Source of the DNA: an uncultured beta proteobacterium | Lineage (GTDB): Bacteria; Pseudomonadota; Gammaproteobacteria; Burkholderiales; SG8-41 | Length of the DNA: 45,757 nucleotides | Direction of reading: 5' to 3' | Assembly (NCBI GenBank): GCA_903885665.1 | Contig: CAISJL010000181.1 | Span: forward strand, 1-45,757 | Shown: piece after piece, positions 8,570-19,931 of the stretch | Layout of the letters: the number at the start of each line of letters is the position of its first letter | Position numbering within the stretch: position 1 is the first letter of the stretch | Program-made: the position numbers and the translations under genes | The notes under the pieces: model-generated | The model's database searches: none | Told to the model about the DNA's origin: nothing | The model's input: the letters and a program-made list of their open reading frames with translations, nothing else

Positions 8570-10282
8570 ATGCGCGTTTCACAGTTTTTTATCTCTACCC
8601 TAAAAGAGGCGCCAGCAGAGGCTGAGGTCATTAGCCATCAGCTCATGATACGTGCTGGGTTCATCAAACGCCTGACCAGCGGCGTCTATACCTGGATGCC
8701 CTTAGGATTGAGAGTTTTACGCAAAGTAGAGCAGATCATTCGCGATGAAATGAACCGTAGTGGCGCGATCGAACTCCTTATGCCAGCAGTACAACCTGCC
8801 GAACTGTGGCAAGAGTCTACCCGCTGGGAACAATATGGACCTGAGCTATTACGGATGACTGACAGGCACGATCGTAATTTTTGTTTTGGTCCGACACACG
8901 AAGAAGTAATTTGCGATGTAGTACGGCGCGAAGTGAAAAGCTACCGGCAATTACCACTCAACTTTTATCAAATTCAAACCAAATTCAGAGACGAAATTAG
9001 ACCGCGATTTGGTGTCATGAGAGGGCGTGAATTCACCATGAAAGACGCCTACTCGTTTCATACCAACTACGCTGATCTAGAGCGTGAATACATAAATATG
9101 TATGACACCTATAGCCGAATCTTCACCCGTCTAGGACTAAAGTTTCGTGCAGTGGCCGCAGATACTGGTTCAATTGGTGGTACAGGCTCACATGAATTTC
9201 ATGTGCTAGCTGAATCTGGTGAGGATGCGATTGCTTATTGCCCACAGTCTGACTATGCGGCCAATGTTGAACTCGCAGAAGCACTAGCGCCAACTTCACC
9301 AGCTCCGTCCGCACAGAAACCATTGAATGAACAACATACACCAGGTGCGAAAACAATCGCCGAAGTGTGTGCTGTCTTAAACATCAATGCCGCTCAAACC
9401 GTCAAATCGATTGTGATCGAAGGACAGGATGGCAAACCTGTACTGCTACTCATCCGGGGCGACCATGAACTCAATATCATCAAGGCCGGCAAGCTATCGC
9501 AACTCAAACAACCTATCACATTCGCATCCGCAGCAATGATTCGTGAGGCTTTTAATGCCGACCCCGGCGCCATAGGCCCCGTCGGCTTTGCAGGACAGGT
9601 CATTGCCGATCGTGCACTAATTAACATGACAGACTTTGTCATCGGTGCAAATAAAAACGATTATCATTTTACTGGTGCAAATTTTGAGCGTGACTTTCCA
9701 AAACCACAATTCGTTGATCTACGCAATGTGACTGATGGTGACCCTTCACCTGACGGCAAGGGATCTCTTGAGTTGTGTCGTGGCATTGAAGTAGGTCATA
9801 TTTTCCAACTGCGGACTAAGTATTCTGAAGCTATGAATTTATCGTATCTCGATGAAGCCGGTAAAAAACAAATCATCGAAATGGGTTGCTATGGTATTGG
9901 TGTCACCCGTATTGTTGCAGCGGCGATTGAACAAAATCACGATGAGCATGGGCTCACAATTCCAGCACCTATTGCACCATTTACTGTCGTACTAATACCT
10001 ATTGGATATCATAAGAACGAGCTCGTCAGAACTGCAGCTGATGCACTCTATCAGCAATTGTCAGCTGCTGGCATTGACACCTTGATTGATGATCGCAACG
10101 AACGTCCAGGTGCTATGTTTGCAGATATGGATCTCATCGGCGTGCCGCATCGATTTGTCATTGGGGAGCGCGGCCTCAAAGAGCAACGCATCGAATACAA
10201 AGGACGCCGTGATACACAAGCGCAAGAGCTCCCTATTGCCGAAGTCATGACTTTCATTCAATCAAAACAATGCGCAGATTAG
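8570..10282 (+). CDS. proS: Prolyl-tRNA synthetase (bacterial type)
   Basis: ProS charges tRNA-Pro. The 570 residues match the bacterial type with an editing (INS) domain inserted at about residues 225-400. Class II signatures are present: motif 2 [26 protein letters not shown] and motif 3 [17 protein letters not shown], followed by the C-terminal anticodon-binding domain. [15 protein letters not shown] is the usual N-terminus; GGGA lies before the ATG at 8570. The end overlaps the next gene by 13 bases, suggesting a shared transcript with the lytic transglycosylase. Confidence 0.97.
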   Translation: MRVSQFFISTLKEAPAEAEVISHQLMIRAGFIKRLTSGVYTWMPLGLRVLRKVEQIIRDEMNRSGAIELLMPAVQPAELWQESTRWEQYGPELLRMTDRHDRNFCFGPTHEEVICDVVRREVKSYRQLPLNFYQIQTKFRDEIRPRFGVMRGREFTMKDAYSFHTNYADLEREYINMYDTYSRIFTRLGLKFRAVAADTGSIGGTGSHEFHVLAESGEDAIAYCPQSDYAANVELAEALAPTSPAPSAQKPLNEQHTPGAKTIAEVCAVLNINAAQTVKSIVIEGQDGKPVLLLIRGDHELNIIKAGKLSQLKQPITFASAAMIREAFNADPGAIGPVGFAGQVIADRALINMTDFVIGANKNDYHFTGANFERDFPKPQFVDLRNVTDGDPSPDGKGSLELCRGIEVGHIFQLRTKYSEAMNLSYLDEAGKKQIIEMGCYGIGVTRIVAAAIEQNHDEHGLTIPAPIAPFTVVLIPIGYHKNELVRTAADALYQQLSAAGIDTLIDDRNERPGAMFADMDLIGVPHRFVIGERGLKEQRIEYKGRRDTQAQELPIAEVMTFIQSKQCAD

Positions 10283-10890
10283 CGAAACAATTCATCAACC
10301 TTGCACTGATTACCGCCTCCTCGGCTTGCTACAGTGGCGCACAAAAACATGAGCCGCTCTCGACCAGCGTGCAAGCAACGCTACACCGCGCGATTGCCGA
10401 TGAGGCTGCACCCGTTGTCGCATTTACTGATCGCCAAGAGGCTCGCCATTGGTTAAACACCATGTCTGGCCGCTTGACAAAAAAAATCCCTGATCGCGTA
10501 TCTCGCGATGAGTTTTTACTCACAGTACACTATGAAGCCAAGCGTGCCGGACTAGACCCGCAACTTGTCTTGGGTTTAATCCAAATTGAGAGTGCGTTTC
10601 GTAAATATGCAGTATCTAGTGCAGGCGCTAGAGGTTTTATGCAAGTCATGCCCTTTTGGACCAAAGCCATCGGCACTACAGATCATAATTTATTTCATCT
10701 GCGCACTAACCTGCGTTATGGCTGTGTTATCTTGCGCCATTACATCGACATTGAAAATGGTAATCTATTTAGAGCTCTCGGCCGCTACAATGGCAGTCTT
10801 GGCAAACCTGAATACCCCAATATTGTCCTGCAGGCATGGCATGGTCAGTGGCAATACACGCCACCAACCACAATTAGCCAATCACCATAG
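10270..10890 (+). CDS. Lytic transglycosylase (SLT domain)
   Basis: This exported murein-cleaving enzyme has 206 residues. The N-terminal hydrophobic segment ([13 protein letters not shown]) acts as a signal; a Cys at residue 20 resembles a lipobox but the -3 residue is Ser, so lipidation is uncertain. The SLT domain holds the catalytic Glu (E107 in GLIQIESAF) and the conserved [14 protein letters not shown] motif. It overlaps the proS end by 13 bases, a linkage seen in other betaproteobacteria. Confidence 0.88.
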   Translation: MRRLAKQFINLALITASSACYSGAQKHEPLSTSVQATLHRAIADEAAPVVAFTDRQEARHWLNTMSGRLTKKIPDRVSRDEFLLTVHYEAKRAGLDPQLVLGLIQIESAFRKYAVSSAGARGFMQVMPFWTKAIGTTDHNLFHLRTNLRYGCVILRHYIDIENGNLFRALGRYNGSLGKPEYPNIVLQAWHGQWQYTPPTTISQSP

Positions 10891-10895
10891 AGTAA

Positions 10896-11871
<976 letters not shown>

Positions 11872-11874
11872 ATT

Positions 11875-11938
11875 AAAAATCTTTGAGCTAAAAAAACCTT
11901 GAACTAAAAACCTTAAACCAGAAACTTTATACAAATAC
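11875..11938. repeat. Degenerate 16-bp tandem array
   Basis: Four imperfect 16-base units (11875, 11891, 11907, 11923) share the pattern AAAA-CCTTGAACTA. The first two are clearly related; the later two have diverged. The array lies between the convergent DUF2069 and leuA genes. Confidence 0.55.
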
Positions 11939-11969
11939 CATCGCACGTTGGACTAGCAACGGCGATGGT
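11937..11969 (-). terminator. Probable leuA terminator hairpin
   Basis: A stem of 13 bp with one bulged base (ACCATCGC plus CGTTG, pairing with CAACG plus GCGATGGT) has a 6-base loop. On the minus strand it is followed by ATTTGTAT, a weak U-rich tail. It lies 32 bases after the leuA stop, in the convergent gap with DUF2069. Confidence 0.65.
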
Positions 11970-12001
11970 CAAAAAGAGAACAGACTACTTGAGATTAACG
12001 A

Positions 12002-13543
12002 TTAGATTTGCGGATTAAGTCGCACTGATTTGGCATGTAGTTTATTTAATGCATTAATGTAAGCCTTAGCAGACGCTACTACGATATCGGTATCAGCACC
12101 TTGCCCATTGACAATCCGCCCATCACGAGACAAACGAACCGTTACCTCACCTTGCGCATCCGTACCGGTAGTAATCGCATTCACCGAATACAGCAACAAC
12201 TCGGACCGACTGTCCACCAATTGCTCAATCGCCTTAAATGCAGCATCTACTGGACCACTACCTTGCGCATTAGCAGAGCGCTCACGATCCCCATCAATCA
12301 TAATAATCTTCGCATAGGGCTGTTCGCCCGTTTCAGAATGTGCCGTCATTGAGACTAACTTATATTGCTCACTCTCGATTTGATCTAGATTCTCTTCTGA
12401 AATTAATGCGTGTAAATCTTCATCAAAAATCTCGCGCTTCTTATCTGCTAATTCCTTGAATCGTTTAAACGCCGCATTCAAAGCTTCTTCAGATTCAAGC
12501 TCAACACCGATTTCGTGTAAGCGAGTCTTAAACGCATTTCTTCCTGACAGTTTACCCAAGGTCAAACGATTGGTGGTCCAACCAACCGACTCTGCGCTCA
12601 TAATTTCGTAGGTTTCGCGGTGCTTTAACACGCCATCTTGGTGAATACCAGACTCGTGCGCAAACGCATTAGCACCAACAATGGCTTTATTAGGTTGCAC
12701 CGGATAGCCAGTAATCCCAGATACCAATTTAGAGGCAGGCACAATTTGTGTAGCATCAATTCGCGTATCACAGACAAAAATATCTTGCCGTGTTCGAACA
12801 GCCATCACTACTTCCTCAAGCGAAGCGTTACCAGCACGCTCACCAAGACCATTAATAGTACACTCAACTTGTCGGGCACCATTTTGCACAGCGGCTAGGG
12901 AATTGGCAACGGCTAAACCTAGATCGTTATGGCAATGCACTGACCAAATCACTTTGTCCGCATTAGGTACACGCTCGCGTAAGTTTTTGATCAGCGCACC
13001 AAATTGCTCGGGTAAGGTATAGCCTACCGTATCAGGCACGTTAATCGTTGTTGCACCTGCTTTAATTACTTGTTCAATAATACGGCACAAAAAATCTAAA
13101 TCCGAACGACCTGCATCCTCAGGTGAAAACTCAATACTGTCGGTATAATCGCGCGCCCATTGAATTGCCCGCACCGCTTGCTCAATGACTTGAGAAGGTT
13201 CCATCCGGAGCTTTTTTTCCATATGAATCGGGGATGTTGCAATAAACGTATGCAAGCGTGGTCGCGCTGCAACTTTAATGGCCTCACCACAGCGTCGGAT
13301 ATCACGTTCATTTGCACGAGCTAGGCCACAAATTGCACTATCCTTGATGACTCGCGCTACAGCTTGTACTGAATCAAAGTCACCATCACTTGCCGCAGGG
13401 AAGCCGGCCTCAATGACATCCACATGCATACGCTCAAGCTGCCGCGCAATACGCAATTTATCCTCTTTAGTCATGGACGCGCCAGGGCTTTGTTCACCAT
13501 CGCGCATCGTCGTGTCAAAAATAAATAATTGTTCTTTGCTCAT
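12002..13543 (-). CDS. leuA: 2-isopropylmalate synthase
   Basis: LeuA condenses acetyl-CoA with 2-oxoisovalerate, the first committed step of leucine synthesis. The 513 residues hold a TIM barrel with [17 protein letters not shown] at the N-terminus and [19 protein letters not shown] (metal-binding HxH), followed by a linker and the C-terminal leucine-binding regulatory domain. A GTG immediately precedes the ATG at 13543; AGAGG is the ribosome site. It is the last gene of the ilvBHC-psd-pssA-leuA order. A leader with a Leu-rich short frame precedes it, suggesting attenuation. Confidence 0.97.
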   Translation of the reverse strand: MSKEQLFIFDTTMRDGEQSPGASMTKEDKLRIARQLERMHVDVIEAGFPAASDGDFDSVQAVARVIKDSAICGLARANERDIRRCGEAIKVAARPRLHTFIATSPIHMEKKLRMEPSQVIEQAVRAIQWARDYTDSIEFSPEDAGRSDLDFLCRIIEQVIKAGATTINVPDTVGYTLPEQFGALIKNLRERVPNADKVIWSVHCHNDLGLAVANSLAAVQNGARQVECTINGLGERAGNASLEEVVMAVRTRQDIFVCDTRIDATQIVPASKLVSGITGYPVQPNKAIVGANAFAHESGIHQDGVLKHRETYEIMSAESVGWTTNRLTLGKLSGRNAFKTRLHEIGVELESEEALNAAFKRFKELADKKREIFDEDLHALISEENLDQIESEQYKLVSMTAHSETGEQPYAKIIMIDGDRERSANAQGSGPVDAAFKAIEQLVDSRSELLLYSVNAITTGTDAQGEVTVRLSRDGRIVNGQGADTDIVVASAKAYINALNKLHAKSVRLNPQI

Positions 13544-13655
13544 CACAATAACCTCTGCTTAGATAGAATTGCATGCACATTATGCACTGAAAAATAACTT
13601 TTTTGGCTCATCTCGCGATGGGCTAAAAGGCAATAACTCTGAAATTGGAGGAGAT

Positions 13656-13674
13656 TTAGTGCGCGCGGCCGCGC
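13656..13674. promoter_or_regulatory. GC-rich palindrome in leuA leader
   Basis: GCGCGGCCGCGC (13663-13674) is a perfect 12-bp palindrome covering the last codons of the candidate leader peptide. It is enclosed by the pairing CAGAGT (13677-13682) with ACTCTG (13636-13641). A CTCCTCC stretch on the mRNA (13653-13647) could pair with the leuA ribosome site. Confidence 0.5.
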
Positions 13675-13772
13675 AGCAGAGTCAGCTGGACTTGGCGGAG
13701 GACTAACCCTCGAGCTAATGCGCACGCGCTCGGCATTGTTTGAAGCGATTTAATACGTTTTATTTGAAACAT
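13656..13772 (-). CDS. Candidate leucine-rich leader peptide of leuA
   Basis: A 38-codon frame in the leuA leader reads MFQIKRIKSLQTMPSACALA and then RGLVLRQVQLTLLRGRAH. Seven of 38 residues are Leu, six of them in the last 20, with Val between. The ATG sits at the predicted transcription start of the leuA promoter, so it would be read without an upstream ribosome site. Its last Leu codons (CTG ACT CTG CTG) lie in the 5' arm of a stem whose other arm is at 13636-13641, as expected for attenuation. Leu-rich leader peptides control leu operons in enteric bacteria. No protein homology is needed for such a peptide, so the call rests on composition and position. Confidence 0.5.
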   Translation of the reverse strand: MFQIKRIKSLQTMPSACALARGLVLRQVQLTLLRGRAH

Positions 13773-13778
13773 TGTTGA

Positions 13779-13807
13779 AATATAGCGAGTTTATCGCCGC
13801 AACGCAA
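13779..13807 (-). promoter_or_regulatory. Probable leuA promoter
   Basis: On the minus strand TTGCGT (13807-13802) and TATATT (13784-13779, 5 of 6) are spaced by 17 bases. The expected start falls at or within a base or two of the leader-peptide ATG (13772), leaving about 230 bases of leader before leuA. Confidence 0.5.
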
Positions 13808-13826
13808 GTCATAGCCCTTTGTCAAA

Positions 13827-14630
13827 TTATTTTGGATGACGCCGTAACTTCTCGCAAATAAAAATCACATACCCAGATAAAGCATATGTTGAAAAAATCG
13901 CCAATAGCAATTCAGGCAATGTTCCGGCGAAAGAAATTAAAAATACAAAGCCTAAGGCTATTGAAACCACCACAGAAAAAGAGACGCTTTGCCGTAAATT
14001 AATATCCTTACCACTATAAAATCGCAAATTACTGACCATGGTCAAACCAGCGACCAAGGTAATAGCCCAGGCTAACCACGTCACATCTGCACCGATTACT
14101 TCATACTCGGTCATGACTAACACAAAGCCTGCTACCACAGCTGCAGCCGCAGGACTTGGCAGCCCTTGGAAGTATTTTTTATTAACGACATCAATATTCG
14201 TATTAAAGCGCGCTAAACGCAAAGCAGCGCATGCGCAATAAACAAACGCAGCTATCCATCCCAGCTTGGTCGACAACCAATGGCCAAGTAACGGCACTGT
14301 TTTCATAGCATCAAAATCTTTAAGCGTCCATACATAAGCCATCAATGCTGGCGCCACCCCAAAAGATACCATATCTGACAAACTATCTAGCTCAGCACCA
14401 AATGCACTTTGAGTATGTGTTAATCGCGCAATACGACCATCAAGCCCATCGAGTGCGAGCGCAACAAATATAGCAATCGCCGCTTGCTCGAAGTGCCCAC
14501 TAACCGCTTGTACAATCGAGAAAAATCCAGCGAATAATGCGGCTAAGGTAAATAAATTGGGTAACCAATAAATTCCACGGCGCGCAAATCGGGACTTAAT
14601 AAACAACTTATGTTCTTTGAGTTCAGCCAT
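13827..14630 (-). CDS. pssA: CDP-diacylglycerol--serine O-phosphatidyltransferase
   Basis: PssA makes phosphatidylserine from CDP-diacylglycerol and serine in the inner membrane. The 267-residue protein carries the CDP-alcohol phosphotransferase signature DGLDGRIARLTHTQSAFGAE followed by LDSLSDMVSFG (DGx2ARx8Gx3Dx3D). Several membrane segments surround it (IYWLPNLFTLAALFAGFFSI, AAAAVVAGFVLVM, VVVSIALGFVFLISF). It follows psd by 38 bases; together they supply phosphatidylethanolamine. Confidence 0.95.
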   Translation of the reverse strand: MAELKEHKLFIKSRFARRGIYWLPNLFTLAALFAGFFSIVQAVSGHFEQAAIAIFVALALDGLDGRIARLTHTQSAFGAELDSLSDMVSFGVAPALMAYVWTLKDFDAMKTVPLLGHWLSTKLGWIAAFVYCACAALRLARFNTNIDVVNKKYFQGLPSPAAAAVVAGFVLVMTEYEVIGADVTWLAWAITLVAGLTMVSNLRFYSGKDINLRQSVSFSVVVSIALGFVFLISFAGTLPELLLAIFSTYALSGYVIFICEKLRRHPK

Positions 14631-14668
14631 TCAAATTACCTCAACTCAAGTGAGCGTTATGATTAGAA

Positions 14669-15313
14669 TCAGGCAAAACTAGCCAATACAGTCTCAGTCG
14701 CGCTAACAATATCACCAACTGCAACGCGTGCAATTGCATCTGTAGGTAAATATACATCAACGCGAGAGCCAAAACGTATAAAACCATAGCGTTCACCACG
14801 CGTTAGCAGCTGATCTTCTTTGGCATAACATAAAATACGTCTAGCAACCAAACCAGCCACTTGCACAGAAGTGACATCATGACCTTCACTGGTACGCAAA
14901 TGAATCGCCGCGCGTTCATTTTCTAAGGAAGCTTTGTCTAGGGCAGCATTAAAAAACTGCCCCGCAAAATACCAAGTCTTCTCAACCCGCCCTGCAACAG
15001 GACTGCGATTGGAATGTACGTTAAACACATTCATAAATACACTAATCTTCAGAGCTTCGCGATCCAAGTAAGGGTCATGTGCCACTTCAACCTTGACAAT
15101 TCGACCATCGGCCGGCGAGACCACAATACCTAACTCTGTTGGAATCAATCGTGGCGGGTCACGAAAAAACTGCAACACTACCAAGGCGATAAACCAAGGG
15201 AATGCAGCCCAAGCCCAACCTAAATAAACATGAACTGCAATCGCACCTATGAACGCCAATGCAATAAAGGGCCAACCTTCACGCGCAATAATGGGATGTG
15301 GATAATCACTCAT
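14669..15313 (-). CDS. psd: Phosphatidylserine decarboxylase (short type)
   Basis: Psd decarboxylates phosphatidylserine to phosphatidylethanolamine. The 214-residue protein is of the short bacterial class: an N-terminal pair of membrane segments ([21 protein letters not shown]), then [13 protein letters not shown] and [14 protein letters not shown]. The self-cleavage site is in [15 protein letters not shown]; the GS bond yields the pyruvoyl-carrying alpha chain. It lies between ilvC and pssA, the standard betaproteobacterial order. Confidence 0.96.
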   Translation of the reverse strand: MSDYPHPIIAREGWPFIALAFIGAIAVHVYLGWAWAAFPWFIALVVLQFFRDPPRLIPTELGIVVSPADGRIVKVEVAHDPYLDREALKISVFMNVFNVHSNRSPVAGRVEKTWYFAGQFFNAALDKASLENERAAIHLRTSEGHDVTSVQVAGLVARRILCYAKEDQLLTRGERYGFIRFGSRVDVYLPTDAIARVAVGDIVSATETVLASFA

Positions 15314-15345
15314 GATCAGTTAGCCGCCTGTGTTTACAAAAATGA

Positions 15346-15373
15346 AACGGCAAAGCAATCAAGCTCTGCCGTT
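15346..15373 (-). terminator. Rho-independent terminator after ilvC
   Basis: An 11-bp stem with one mismatch (AACGGCAAAGC, 15346-15356; GCTCTGCCGTT, 15363-15373) and a 6-base loop is followed on the minus strand by TCATTTTTG. It lies 20 bases after the ilvC stop and before psd, so the ilvBHC and psd-pssA transcripts are at least partly separate. Confidence 0.78.
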
Positions 15374-15393
15374 GCTCACGCCCTACCTGCAAG

Positions 15394-16431
<1,038 letters not shown>

Positions 16432-16518
16432 CTACGGTCAAATAAAAAATTCGAAACTGAAATCTCAATCGAATCAACACATCTCTGAATAATATTGGTG
16501 GATGGTTCACACCATCTA

Positions 16519-17010
16519 TCAAACCTTCAGCACTCGATCCCCACGACCGATACCAGAAGCGCCGGTCCGAACTGTCTCCAAGATGGCCGTAGGATCTATG
16601 GCCTTTAAGAAAGCATTTAGCTTAGAGCCTGGTCCTGTTAACTCAATCGTATAATCAACATCCGTGACATCAATAATACGACCGCGGAATATATCAGCCA
16701 TCCGCTTCATTTCCTCACGATCTTTACCTACAGCACGCACTTTTACAAGCATAAGTTCACGCTCAATATGCTCGCCCTCTGACAGATCAACCACTTTCAC
16801 CACATCCACTAGCTTATTCAATTGCTTATTGATCTGCTCGATGACCTCGTCCGAACCGGAGGTGACTATCGTCATACGTGACAATGTCTCATCCTCAGTT
16901 GGCGCCACGGTCAATGATTCGATATTATAGCCTCGCGCCGAGAACAGACCTGCAACTCTTGACAAGGCACCCGCTTCATTCTCTAAAAGTATAGATATGA
17001 TATGTCGCAT
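16519..17010 (-). CDS. ilvH: Acetolactate synthase small (regulatory) subunit
   Basis: IlvH is the regulatory subunit of the acetohydroxyacid synthase and carries the valine-binding ACT domain. The 163 residues begin MRHIISILLENEAGALSRVAGLFSARGYN, the ACT signature, followed by the second domain (LMLVKVRAVGKDREEMKRMADIFRG). The ATG at 17010 is preceded directly by a GTG; it starts four bases after the ilvB stop, so translation is coupled to ilvB. A small hairpin GATGGT/ACCATC (16501-16516) lies just after the stop. Confidence 0.97.
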   Translation of the reverse strand: MRHIISILLENEAGALSRVAGLFSARGYNIESLTVAPTEDETLSRMTIVTSGSDEVIEQINKQLNKLVDVVKVVDLSEGEHIERELMLVKVRAVGKDREEMKRMADIFRGRIIDVTDVDYTIELTGPGSKLNAFLKAIDPTAILETVRTGASGIGRGDRVLKV

Positions 17011-17014
17011 CACA

Positions 17015-18712
17015 TTACACCAGTATCATCTCAGACAAGCCTTTACCACCAGGCACCATGGGAAACACATTTTCTTTTTGATCGGTAATAAAGTCCAAGA
17101 ATACCAAATCTTTTTTACGCGAAAACGCCTCTTTAATAGCCGGCTCCACATCGGATGGTTTTTCTACACGAATCCCAATATGTCCATAAGCCTCAGCTAA
17201 TTTCACAAAGTCAGGCAATGCATTCATATAAGACTCTGCATAACGATTGCCGTGGAAGAACTCCTGCCATTGCCGCACCATACCCATATAGCGGTTATTC
17301 AAGGTCAGCACTTTTATCGGCAAACGATATTGCTTACAGGTAGACAATTCTTGGATACACATCTGGATAGAAGCCTCACCCGTAACACAAGCGACTGTAG
17401 CTTTCGGATGCGCCATTTGCACACCCATTGCATAAGGCAGACCCACACCCATAGTGCCTAAACCACCTGAGTTAATCCAACGCCGAGGCTTATTAAATTT
17501 ATAAAATTGTGCAGCCCACATCTGATGCTGTCCAACATCTGATGTGACGAAGGCGTCACCCTTAGTGATGCGATACAAAGTCTCGATCACAAACTGTGGT
17601 TTAATCACGTCGCTAGTGCGATCGTATTTTAAGCAGTCACGGCTACGCCATTCTTCGATTTGAGCCCACCAAGCTTTTAGGGCTTCGCCTTTTGTTGAAC
17701 TGCGCGCAGCTTCAATCTGCCGAATGAGCTCACGCAATACCTCCCGCACATTACCAACCACTGGCACATCAACCTTAACCCGTTTCGCAATCGATGCGGG
17801 ATCGATATCAATATGGATGATTTGACGTGGTTGCTCACAGAAATGCTTGGGGTTGCCAATCACTCGATCATCAAAGCGCGCTCCAACCGCGAGCAAAACA
17901 TCACAGTTTTGCATGGCCATGTTTGCTTCGTAATTACCATGCATGCCCAACATACCTAAAAAGTGAGGGTCAGTCGCAGGGAATCCACCCAGACCCATCA
18001 AAGTATTGGTACAGGGATAACCCAATAGTTTTACTAATTGCGTGAGTTCTGGGGCAGCATCACCCAAAATCACGCCACCGCCCGTATAAATCATCGGGCG
18101 TTCTGCATCGAGTAATAATTTGACTGCCTTTTTAATTTGTCCAGTATGACCTTTAACTACGGGGTTATAGGAGCGCATAGCAATAGAGGAGGGATAGTCA
18201 AACTCCACTTTTTGCGCAGTAATATCCTTAGGAATATCAACCACGACGGGCCCTGGTCGACCAGTAGCTGCGATGTAAAAAGCTTTCTTAATCGTGACTG
18301 CCAAGTCTTTAATGTCCTTGACTAAGAAATTATGTTTTACGCAAGGGCGAGTAATACCTACAGTGTCGCACTCTTGAAATGCATCTTCGCCAATCGCATG
18401 GGTGGGCACCTGACCAGTCAGCACGACCATTGGGATTGAGTCCATAAAAGCCGTGGCAATTCCAGTAATGGCATTGGTCACGCCTGGACCCGAAGTCACC
18501 AACGCTACGCCCACCTTATTGGTGGAACGTGCATAGGCGTCTGCAGCGTGCAAGGCAGCCTGCTCGTGCCGCACTAGCACATGCTTTACTTTATCCTGCT
18601 TGTATAGCTCGTCGTATAAAAACAGCACCGCCCCGCCCGGATATCCGAATAGATGCTCAACACCTTCTTCCTGGAGGCAACGCACTACAACTTCCGCACC
18701 CGTCAATTGCAT
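17015..18712 (-). CDS. ilvB: Acetolactate synthase large subunit
   Basis: IlvB is the ThDP- and FAD-dependent catalytic subunit of acetohydroxyacid synthase. It has 565 residues; MQLTGAEVVVRCLQEEGVEH begins at 18712. The catalytic Glu is in LVRHEQAALHAADAYAR, the FAD region is central and the ThDP site is near the C-terminus. The usual GDG of the ThDP motif reads GEA here (CVTGEASIQMCIQEL ... NN); Glu is, as far as I recall, common in betaproteobacteria, but Ala for Gly is unusual. It is divergent from the sigma-factor gene. Confidence 0.97.
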   Translation of the reverse strand: MQLTGAEVVVRCLQEEGVEHLFGYPGGAVLFLYDELYKQDKVKHVLVRHEQAALHAADAYARSTNKVGVALVTSGPGVTNAITGIATAFMDSIPMVVLTGQVPTHAIGEDAFQECDTVGITRPCVKHNFLVKDIKDLAVTIKKAFYIAATGRPGPVVVDIPKDITAQKVEFDYPSSIAMRSYNPVVKGHTGQIKKAVKLLLDAERPMIYTGGGVILGDAAPELTQLVKLLGYPCTNTLMGLGGFPATDPHFLGMLGMHGNYEANMAMQNCDVLLAVGARFDDRVIGNPKHFCEQPRQIIHIDIDPASIAKRVKVDVPVVGNVREVLRELIRQIEAARSSTKGEALKAWWAQIEEWRSRDCLKYDRTSDVIKPQFVIETLYRITKGDAFVTSDVGQHQMWAAQFYKFNKPRRWINSGGLGTMGVGLPYAMGVQMAHPKATVACVTGEASIQMCIQELSTCKQYRLPIKVLTLNNRYMGMVRQWQEFFHGNRYAESYMNALPDFVKLAEAYGHIGIRVEKPSDVEPAIKEAFSRKKDLVFLDFITDQKENVFPMVPGGKGLSEMILV

Positions 18713-18951
18713 GATTTTTACCCATGCCCGCCACACTTTCAGACGGGAACTTGAAAAGAATTAAACATGTAACCTTACCTTCACACGTCGCTCCGGTCAA
18801 GCAAAATATCCTATTAAACAATGGTATACACCGCGACTTATTTCCACCCATACTATTGCTAATCAGTGTCGATTTGATAATATGCGGTGACTTTTGGGTC
18901 ATCCCACGCAATATTTTGCGGATTCCCATCTTCAATTACAAAGGCAAATCT

Positions 18952-19518
18952 CTGGCCACACCCAAGGAACTTGATGACTTTTTGGCTAGTGTAGAGCGCC
19001 GCGCCTTTAAGCGCGTCGCCTTCACAACACGTGATGAGCATCAAGCACTAGATATCGTGCAAGAAGCCATGCTCAAGCTAACTGAAAAGTATGGCCAACG
19101 GCCTATTGAAGAGCTACCCATGCTGTTCCAGCGCATTTTGCAGAACGCTACCCATGACTTTTTCCGCCGCCAAAAAGTCCGTAGTCTATGGATGTCCCCA
19201 TTAAACACCCTCTTTGGTAACGCTGAAGAAGAGGAACAAGACCTTTTGGAAACCCTGGTCGTTGACAACCTCTCAAAGCTTGCTAACCGCCCTTCTGAGC
19301 AATTAGAGCAAAAGCAAGTGCTTGATATTATTGAAAAAGCCATAGAAACTTTGCCGCCACGTCAACGCGAAGCCTTTATGCTGCGTTATTGGGAGGAGCT
19401 AGACGTTGCTGAATCAGCCAAACTCATGGGGTGCTCGGAGGGAAGTGTAAAAACTCACTGCTCTCGAGCGACGCATGCTTTGGCGATTATTATGAAAAAT
19501 CAGGGAATTAACTTATGA
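18952..19518 (+). CDS. ECF-type RNA polymerase sigma factor, probable CTG start
   Basis: This is a sigma-70-family factor of the small (ECF) type, 188 residues. Region 2 includes DEHQALDIVQEAMLKLTEKYG and LFQRILQNATHDFFRRQKVRS; region 4 is LPPRQREAFMLRYWEELDVAESAKLMGCSEGSVKTHCSRA. As I recall them, homologs begin MA-x-x-KEL-x-DFL. Here the matching codons are CTG GCC ACA CCC AAG GAA CTT, with AAAGG eight bases before the CTG and no ATG, GTG or TTG nearer than a TTG at 18916. The frame is open back to 18724, but those 76 codons look non-coding. DUF3619, DUF3106 and RDD genes follow with overlaps, a betaproteobacterial operon. Confidence 0.85.
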   Translation: MATPKELDDFLASVERRAFKRVAFTTRDEHQALDIVQEAMLKLTEKYGQRPIEELPMLFQRILQNATHDFFRRQKVRSLWMSPLNTLFGNAEEEEQDLLETLVVDNLSKLANRPSEQLEQKQVLDIIEKAIETLPPRQREAFMLRYWEELDVAESAKLMGCSEGSVKTHCSRATHALAIIMKNQGINL

Positions 19519-19931
19519 GTCATCCAATACCACAACATTTACCTGCGCATGACTCTGAGCAACAAACCGCTCAAGCCATCATTCAGGTATTGGATCAAAG
19601 CACACAGCAGATTCCCCCTAACACCCTGAGAAAACTAGCCGCGGCACGTCAGCATGCGCTCACTCATTACCCAGAAACCCCTACATGGGTGCCAGCGTGG
19701 GCGGGGCAATGGTTGACTTACTCCGCTGGACGCAGATCACATAGCTTTCGCTATGCCTTGCCGATGGCTGTCTTGATATTTGGGCTGTTAGGGTTGACCT
19801 ACTGGCAAACCACAACCAGTTTGAGCAATGAGATTGCGGATATTGATTCCCGCTTACTCACTGACGAACTACCCATAGACGCCTACCTCGACAAGGGTTT
19901 TGATTCATGGTTAAAACGGCAGTCCAACTGA
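19515..19931 (+). CDS. DUF3619 family membrane protein
   Basis: This 138-residue protein has one membrane segment (FRYALPMAVLIFGLLGLTYW, about residues 78-97), a helical N-terminal part that would be cytoplasmic, and a short acidic C-terminus with DELPIDAYLDKGF. It overlaps the sigma-factor stop by four bases. The layout (sigma gene, then a one-pass membrane protein with a cytoplasmic N-terminal helix region) is that of sigma/anti-sigma pairs, so an anti-sigma role is plausible but unproven. No zinc-binding HxxxCxxC motif is present. Confidence 0.8.
   Translation: MSHPIPQHLPAHDSEQQTAQAIIQVLDQSTQQIPPNTLRKLAAARQHALTHYPETPTWVPAWAGQWLTYSAGRRSHSFRYALPMAVLIFGLLGLTYWQTTTSLSNEIADIDSRLLTDELPIDAYLDKGFDSWLKRQSN

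Noticed and set aside
13543-13725. 60-codon frame ending exactly at the leuA start on the minus strand
   Set aside because: It overlaps the better leader frame, has ordinary Leu content (about 13%) and no ribosome site. The stop-start overlap is probably chance.
18760-18790. Nine-residue frame MFNSFQVPV upstream of ilvB as an attenuator peptide
   Set aside because: It has AAGG upstream but only two Val and no terminator structure; too weak to call.
18724-18951. 76-codon upstream extension of the sigma-factor frame
   Set aside because: The residues do not resemble the family, whose N-terminus aligns at 18952, and the stretch holds the divergent promoter region.
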